A stretch of 64,000 nt of DNA from Tridacna crocea (Eukaryota > Mollusca > Bivalvia > Cardiida > Cardiidae): NCBI GenBank assembly GCA_943736015.1, contig OX031056.1, positions 70,521,277 to 70,585,276 of the forward strand, given 5' to 3'. The number at the start of each line of letters is the position of its first letter. Position 1 is the stretch's first letter. A program made the translations under genes and the position numbers. This document shows positions 61,725 through 64,000 of this stretch, piece by piece. Below the pieces are notes generated by a model, which was given only the letters and a program-made list of their open reading frames with translations, did not search any database and was not told the DNA's origin.

Positions 61725-62384
61725 TTTCCTCGCAAAGTGCCTGACAGAGAACTGCAGACAACTTCAACACGAACTGCATTCGTATGCAACATCACGGTCC
61801 GCTAATGATAAGGAAAAACACCGAACAAGCCGAATGTTGCAAATGGTAATCTGCTTCACATATATCTTGTTTTACAACGCGGGGAACCAGTGTATAGACT
61901 AGTTTATTGTGCAGATTTCCGCTATGTAAGGACTGACACTCGAGTTCTATCCCTATCATCTGCCAAAAATCAGTATGCAAGATTTTGTTTCAATTGAGAT
62001 TTAGAAATGCGATTTTTGCAATTTTAATGAGAGAATCTCGCGATTTCACGGCCCAAAATGATCCCTGTGCAAGAAGTCCCCATTCACCAGAGCCATGTTT
62101 CTTGATGGATCAAAATTTTGCAAACAATTTTTCAAAAATGGTCATCCAAGGAACATGTATGTGAAATTATATCAAAATCTGACAAGCGGTTTCTGAGAAG
62201 AAGAATTTTTAAGAATTTTTTCATTTCCCTATAATGCAAGTAGCCCCCATTCACCAGAGCCGTGTTTCTTGACGGATCAAAATTTCGCGTACAAATTTTG
62301 GAAAGGGTCATCAAAGGAACATGTCTGTGAAATTATTTCAAATTCTGACCAGCTGTTCGTGAGAAGAAGAATTTATAAGAATCC

Positions 62385-63196
62385 AGGGTTTTCCTTGACG
62401 CACGATTTTGTGCGTTTTGATGCACTTTTAAGGAAAATGACCAGCATTTTTTTCAGTAATACGTCATGGTGGATGCACAAATACAATAAGAGGTAATAAT
62501 GATCGTATATATACTTCTGACACTGTTATATCGTGAGCAGATGAAATATCTGGAGTACGAAGGGAAAATGGGACGAAACACTGGACTGTGTATCGATTTT
62601 ACTAAAATACCATGGGTCTTTAAAAGGGTCTAAACTAAACCAGTCGATCTCAAATGAAAACAATATGTTTCCTGTCAAAATCGACGTCATTCTTGCTGTC
62701 TGCAAGGAAGAAGAGACCTGAAACAAAGATCAGACGATATTGCGGCTGGTAAGAGCACCCAGAACATCATTTCAAGGTCATGAGGATTCACTGTGGCTAG
62801 AGATACACTTTGTTATTCTTTGAAAACAGCAGCATGAATGCGACCGCATGTCAAAACACAAGAATCGGTCATTTAACTAATTGGTGAAAATAGTTTATTT
62901 TCGGCCGAAACGGATAATCTTTATCAAGAAAAATAACAGTGACTTTCCACCCTGGCCGGCAACAAGCTTTCTTTGCCAACGAAATGGTCGATTCCTGTGA
63001 TAAAAACAAAATAACCCTTAACCATAGCAAGAGGCTACACATAAAAGAACACATACTTTCACAAATAGTAGCTTTTGTTTAAGCGATTTAGTGAATTACA
63101 TTTTGTTGTGACCCCCACAAATTCCAAAATGACCCCCATTTTTTTTGAGTAGGGGGTCACAATGACCCCCTATTTTTGTGGCCGAGGGAAAACCCT
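62385..63196. mobile_element. DNA transposon, 812 bp, (C)AGGGTTTTCC ends
   Basis: AGGGTTTTCC on the left and GGAAAACCCT on the right. If CAGGG is taken as the end, AGAATC is duplicated exactly. With AGGG, AAGAATCC and GAGAATCC are an 8-bp duplication with one mismatch. Inserted in the 168-bp repeat unit between AAGAATCC and CTTCATTTCC. Non-coding. Confidence 0.75.
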
Positions 63197-63485
63197 GAGA
63201 ATCCCTTCATTTCCCTATAGTGCAAGTGGCTCCCATTTACCAGAGCCATGTTTATTGACAAATCAGCATTTTGCGAACAGTTTTTGAAAAGGGTCACCCA
63301 AAGAATATCTCTGGGACATTATTTCAAAATCTGAACAGCTGTTCGAGAGAAGAAGAATTTTTAAGGATCTCTCCATTTCCCTATAGTGCAAGTAGCCCCC
63401 ATTCACCAGAGCCATATTTCTTGAAGAATCAAAATTTTGAAAAAACAATTTTTGAAAAGCATGTTGTGCTCAGGTGAGCTAAAAA

Positions 63486-64000
63486 TATTTGTGCTTGTTT
63501 GAGCTTTTGCTTTAGTATTCATCAATATTACTGTTCTTTTTCTTTTTTGCTGCTTGTGTGTGCCTTTTTTCTGATCTTTTGTTGTCTGCTATCCTTCTAG
63601 ATAATGTTTTATTTTTTGTTCAAAATAAATTTGTTGTTGTCCTTTGGTCACAATAGAAATAATTCACATCTTTAAACCTAAGAAGTAGTCAGGGTATGTG
63701 TCCATGTGTACTATTCTCGTGTTGAAAAAATTGTAGGCCAATATCTATAAAGGTAGTAGTGGATCAGGGAAATAAAAGAGTCTGCAGAGTGTAGACTGCT
63801 GAATGCAATATTATGATGTTATCAAATAGAGAAATCTCAAGTACAATTATGTAAGAAGGAAGCAGCCGCCTATCAGAAGTTGAAGTGTACTCAGCAACAA
63901 TACATTAATTGTAGAACTTATGAAAACAGCGAGATTTTGTCAACCCCTGGCTTCAGAAGGAGCAATAGACTTGGTTTCTTTTCCTATTTGGGAATGTGGT
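63486..64000. other. No recognised feature
   Basis: T-rich then mixed sequence. No repeat family seen elsewhere in the window and no exon recognised. Confidence 0.3.

Larger units (their letters stand above)
60683..62067. mobile_element. DNA transposon, 1385 bp, CAGGGATCATT ends
   Basis: CAGGGATCATTCTGG on the left and, reversed, CAGGGATCATTTTGG on the right. TGCAAG is duplicated at 60677-60682 and 62068-62073. The CAGGG ends suggest a hAT-like element, although hAT duplications are normally 8 bp. It carries a MITE (60828) and a short minus frame beginning PPKKRKV. Confidence 0.75.
60282..63485 (+). repeat. Bivalve-type dispersed repeat of ~168-bp units, split by two transposons
   Basis: Starts AACAAGAGGGCCAAGATGGC and GCTCACCTGA, and ends TCAGGTGAGCTAAAAA. 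Units (AGTAGCCCCCATTCACCAGA, GAACATnTnTGTGAnATTAT, GAGAAGAAGAATTTTTAAG) occupy 60310-60682, 62068-62384 and 63197-63460. Transposons at 60683-62067 and 62385-63196 break it. Confidence 0.8.

Overview
The window is animal nuclear DNA, most likely from a bivalve mollusc. Two spliced genes can be reconstructed, both on the minus strand, in AT-rich DNA full of non-autonomous repeats. The bivalve assignment rests on the repeat types (tRNA-derived SINEs, repeats with an AGAGGGCCATGATGGCCCT-type head, short GATCAGCCTG hairpins) and on protein similarity judged by eye. I cannot name a species. There are no bacterial operons, rRNA genes or CRISPR arrays.

Gene 1 (17722-28891, minus) is STUB1/CHIP, the Hsp70/Hsp90 co-chaperone and U-box ubiquitin ligase. 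Seven exons join in frame at consensus splice sites and give 281 residues: TPR domain, helical linker, U-box. Gene 2 (45869-55536, minus) encodes a large protein of about 2012 residues. One 5.4-kb exon of low-complexity Ser/Lys/Asn-rich sequence is followed by C2H2-type zinc fingers, one of which is assembled only across an intron. I do not recognise its orthologue.

The dominant feature is a miniature transposon of about 225-230 bp that inserts at TTAA, has piggyBac-like ends (TTAACCCTTTACC) and carries an almost perfect central palindrome of about 67 bp. By eye there are about 45 near-complete copies and about 30 fragments, spread across introns and intergenic DNA on both strands. Most short ORFs in the window are translations of this palindrome and are not genes. 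Copies often abut by sharing one TTAA, including a four-copy head-to-tail array at 37014-37908. The two palindrome arms change together from copy to copy. Transposon ends lie 6-9 nt inside the splice donor of three separate introns.

Layout: 1-17000, repeats only (SINEs, MITEs, a GGAAGAGTCC minisatellite at 7160-8330, an inverted GGACATNTGCCCC minisatellite pair at 9895-11285). 17000-28900, STUB1 with MITE-filled introns and a tandem tRNA-like repeat in intron 1. 29078-33674, a 4.6-kb foldback element with about 2-kb inverted arms and a 9-bp target duplication, starting 187 bp upstream of the STUB1 start codon. 33700-45800, repeats (four-copy MITE array, a CACTTATAACCTACAC minisatellite with two MITEs in it, a mariner-type MITE). 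45869-55544, the zinc-finger gene. 55560-64000, repeats, including a bivalve repeat at 60282-63485 split by two DNA transposons that carry traces of hAT-like coding sequence.
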